Positions 6,509 through 7,033 of a stretch of 7,033 nt of DNA are shown here, piece after piece; within the stretch, counting starts at the first letter, position 1; the number at the start of each line of letters is the position of its first letter. Origin of the DNA: an uncultured Gemmatimonadota bacterium (GTDB lineage Bacteria; Gemmatimonadota; Gemmatimonadetes; Gemmatimonadales; GWC2-71-9); NCBI GenBank assembly GCA_946887295.1, contig CAMPKP010000163.1, forward strand, positions 1 to 7,033, written 5' to 3'. The translations under genes were made by a program, and so were the position numbers. The notes beneath the pieces are model-generated. The model was not told where the DNA came from, made no database searches, and saw only the letters and a program-made list of their open reading frames with translations.

Positions 6509-7033
6509 TCAACCCTTCCCGCCGCCATGGCTCAGCGAATAGACGTAGGCAGCCACCGCCTTCACCTGCTCCGGCGTGAGAGAGGCGCCACCCATCGGGG
6601 GCATCGGGGCCGGAGCCTTCGTGGGCTTCGGGACGCCGGTCTGGATCGTCTTGACGATGGCCTCGTAGCTCCCGTCGGAGTGCAGCCATTCCTTGTCGGT
6701 CAGGTCGGCCCCCACCGCCGACCCTTTCCCGTCCGGCCCGTGGCACGCGTAGCAGGTGCCCCCGCCGGCCTGGCCGTGGAAGATGCTGTCCCCGAGCGCG
6801 ATGAGCTTGGGGTCGCCGGGACCTCCGCCGCCGCCGGACGCGGCGGCCTTGGGCTTCGCCGGCGCTGCGGCTGAGGCCTGGGTGTCTCCGGCCTCCGCCT
6901 TGGCAGCCTGGGTGTCGGGCGCGGTCCCGACGGCGCCGGTGGTGTGGGTGTCCGCGGCCGCCGGAGGCGTCGCCGCGGCACCACCTGTCGCCGCGGCACC
7001 ACCTGCCGTAGAGCCGGCGTCGGCGTCCGACCC
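6509..7033 (-). CDS. c-type cytochrome (class I, single heme), N-terminus outside the window
   Basis: This is an electron-transfer protein expected on the periplasmic side of the membrane. The frame is open from the window edge to the TGA at 6509-6511, giving 174 visible residues. The first ~77 form a low-complexity linker of Ala, Gly, Pro, Thr and Lys. The folded domain follows: LGDSIFHGQAGGGTCYACHG, where CYACH (coding 6740-6754) binds heme covalently with His as axial ligand, then GPDGKGSAVGADLTD, and a C-terminal half with APMPPMGG, whose Met supplies the likely second axial ligand. It ends in the helix LTPEQVKAVAAYVYSLSH. The pattern fits the Cytochrome_CBB3 / class I c-type fold, as found in caa3 or cbb3 oxidase subunits and free cytochromes. 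The signal peptide, lipobox or membrane anchor that would tell these apart is outside the window. The GTG at 6715 within the frame is not a real start because it would remove the heme site. Confidence 0.9.
   Translation of the reverse strand, partial: GSDADAGSTAGGAAATGGAAATPPAAADTHTTGAVGTAPDTQAAKAEAGDTQASAAAPAKPKAAASGGGGGPGDPKLIALGDSIFHGQAGGGTCYACHGPDGKGSAVGADLTDKEWLHSDGSYEAIVKTIQTGVPKPTKAPAPMPPMGGASLTPEQVKAVAAYVYSLSHGGGKG
6969..7005. repeat. Two perfect 18-bp tandem copies in the cytochrome linker
   Basis: The unit GTCGCCGCGGCACCACCT occurs at 6969-6986 and again at 6987-7004, plus one matching base. On the coding strand it encodes a repeated six-residue Gly-Gly-Ala-Ala-Ala-Thr unit, so the duplication keeps frame. 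Nearby, GCCTGGGTGTC recurs at 6876-6886 and 6906-6916, encoding repeated Asp-Thr-Gln-Ala. The linker appears to grow by short in-frame duplications. Confidence 0.85.

Noticed and set aside
6507..6512. TTGACC as a -35 element for guaB
   Set aside because: At the 17-base spacing the -10 position reads TGCGTT, a poor match; no good alternative was found.

Overview
The window is a very GC-rich bacterial chromosome segment with strong codon-position bias. All seven clear genes lie on the minus strand, so transcription runs from high to low coordinates. The layout is dense and housekeeping in character: no mobile elements, phage genes, CRISPR, tRNA or rRNA are visible. The gene set and protein styles would fit a soil or sediment lineage such as Gemmatimonadota or Rokubacteria/Methylomirabilota: a cysteine-free Mrp with an EDP motif, a CAT-type permease, and a cytochrome c ending in a PMPPMGG and YVYSLSH pattern. 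That taxonomic guess comes from memory of similar proteins, not from a search.

In transcription order, the right edge (6509-7033) holds the C-terminal part of a c-type cytochrome with a long Ala/Gly/Pro/Thr-rich linker containing a perfect 18-bp tandem duplication. A 147-bp leader region follows, carrying a GC hairpin and a possible 32-codon leader ORF that overlaps the next start as ATGA. Then comes guaB (IMP dehydrogenase, 4904-6361). An amino-acid permease of the cationic amino-acid transporter type (3364-4845) follows closely and is probably co-transcribed. It ends at a strong GC hairpin (3311-3341). A DHH/DHHA1 phosphoesterase of the NrnA type (2207-3244) is next. The stop codon of that gene lies inside a good sigma70-like promoter for a two-gene unit: a NifU C-terminal-domain protein (1914-2144) and an Mrp/ApbC P-loop ATPase (811-1914), joined by a TGATG overlap. 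At the left edge is a SAM hydrolase/hydroxide adenosyltransferase (DUF62, 1-601), cut by the window end.

Functionally the genes cover guanine nucleotide synthesis (guaB), amino-acid uptake, turnover of short RNA or pAp (NrnA-like), iron-sulfur cluster delivery (NifU domain plus Mrp), SAM hydrolysis, and periplasmic electron transfer. The two best leads are these. First, the Mrp protein contains no cysteine at all: the usual CxxC is DPES and the usual Cys-Pro of the N-terminal domain is Asp-Pro. It is nevertheless translationally coupled to a protein that does carry CxxC. Second, a plus-strand ORF starting near 655 has clear coding statistics for about 45-50 codons in a gap no other gene explains, then runs on antisense to mrp. 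I see no convincing evidence of a wholly new multi-gene system.
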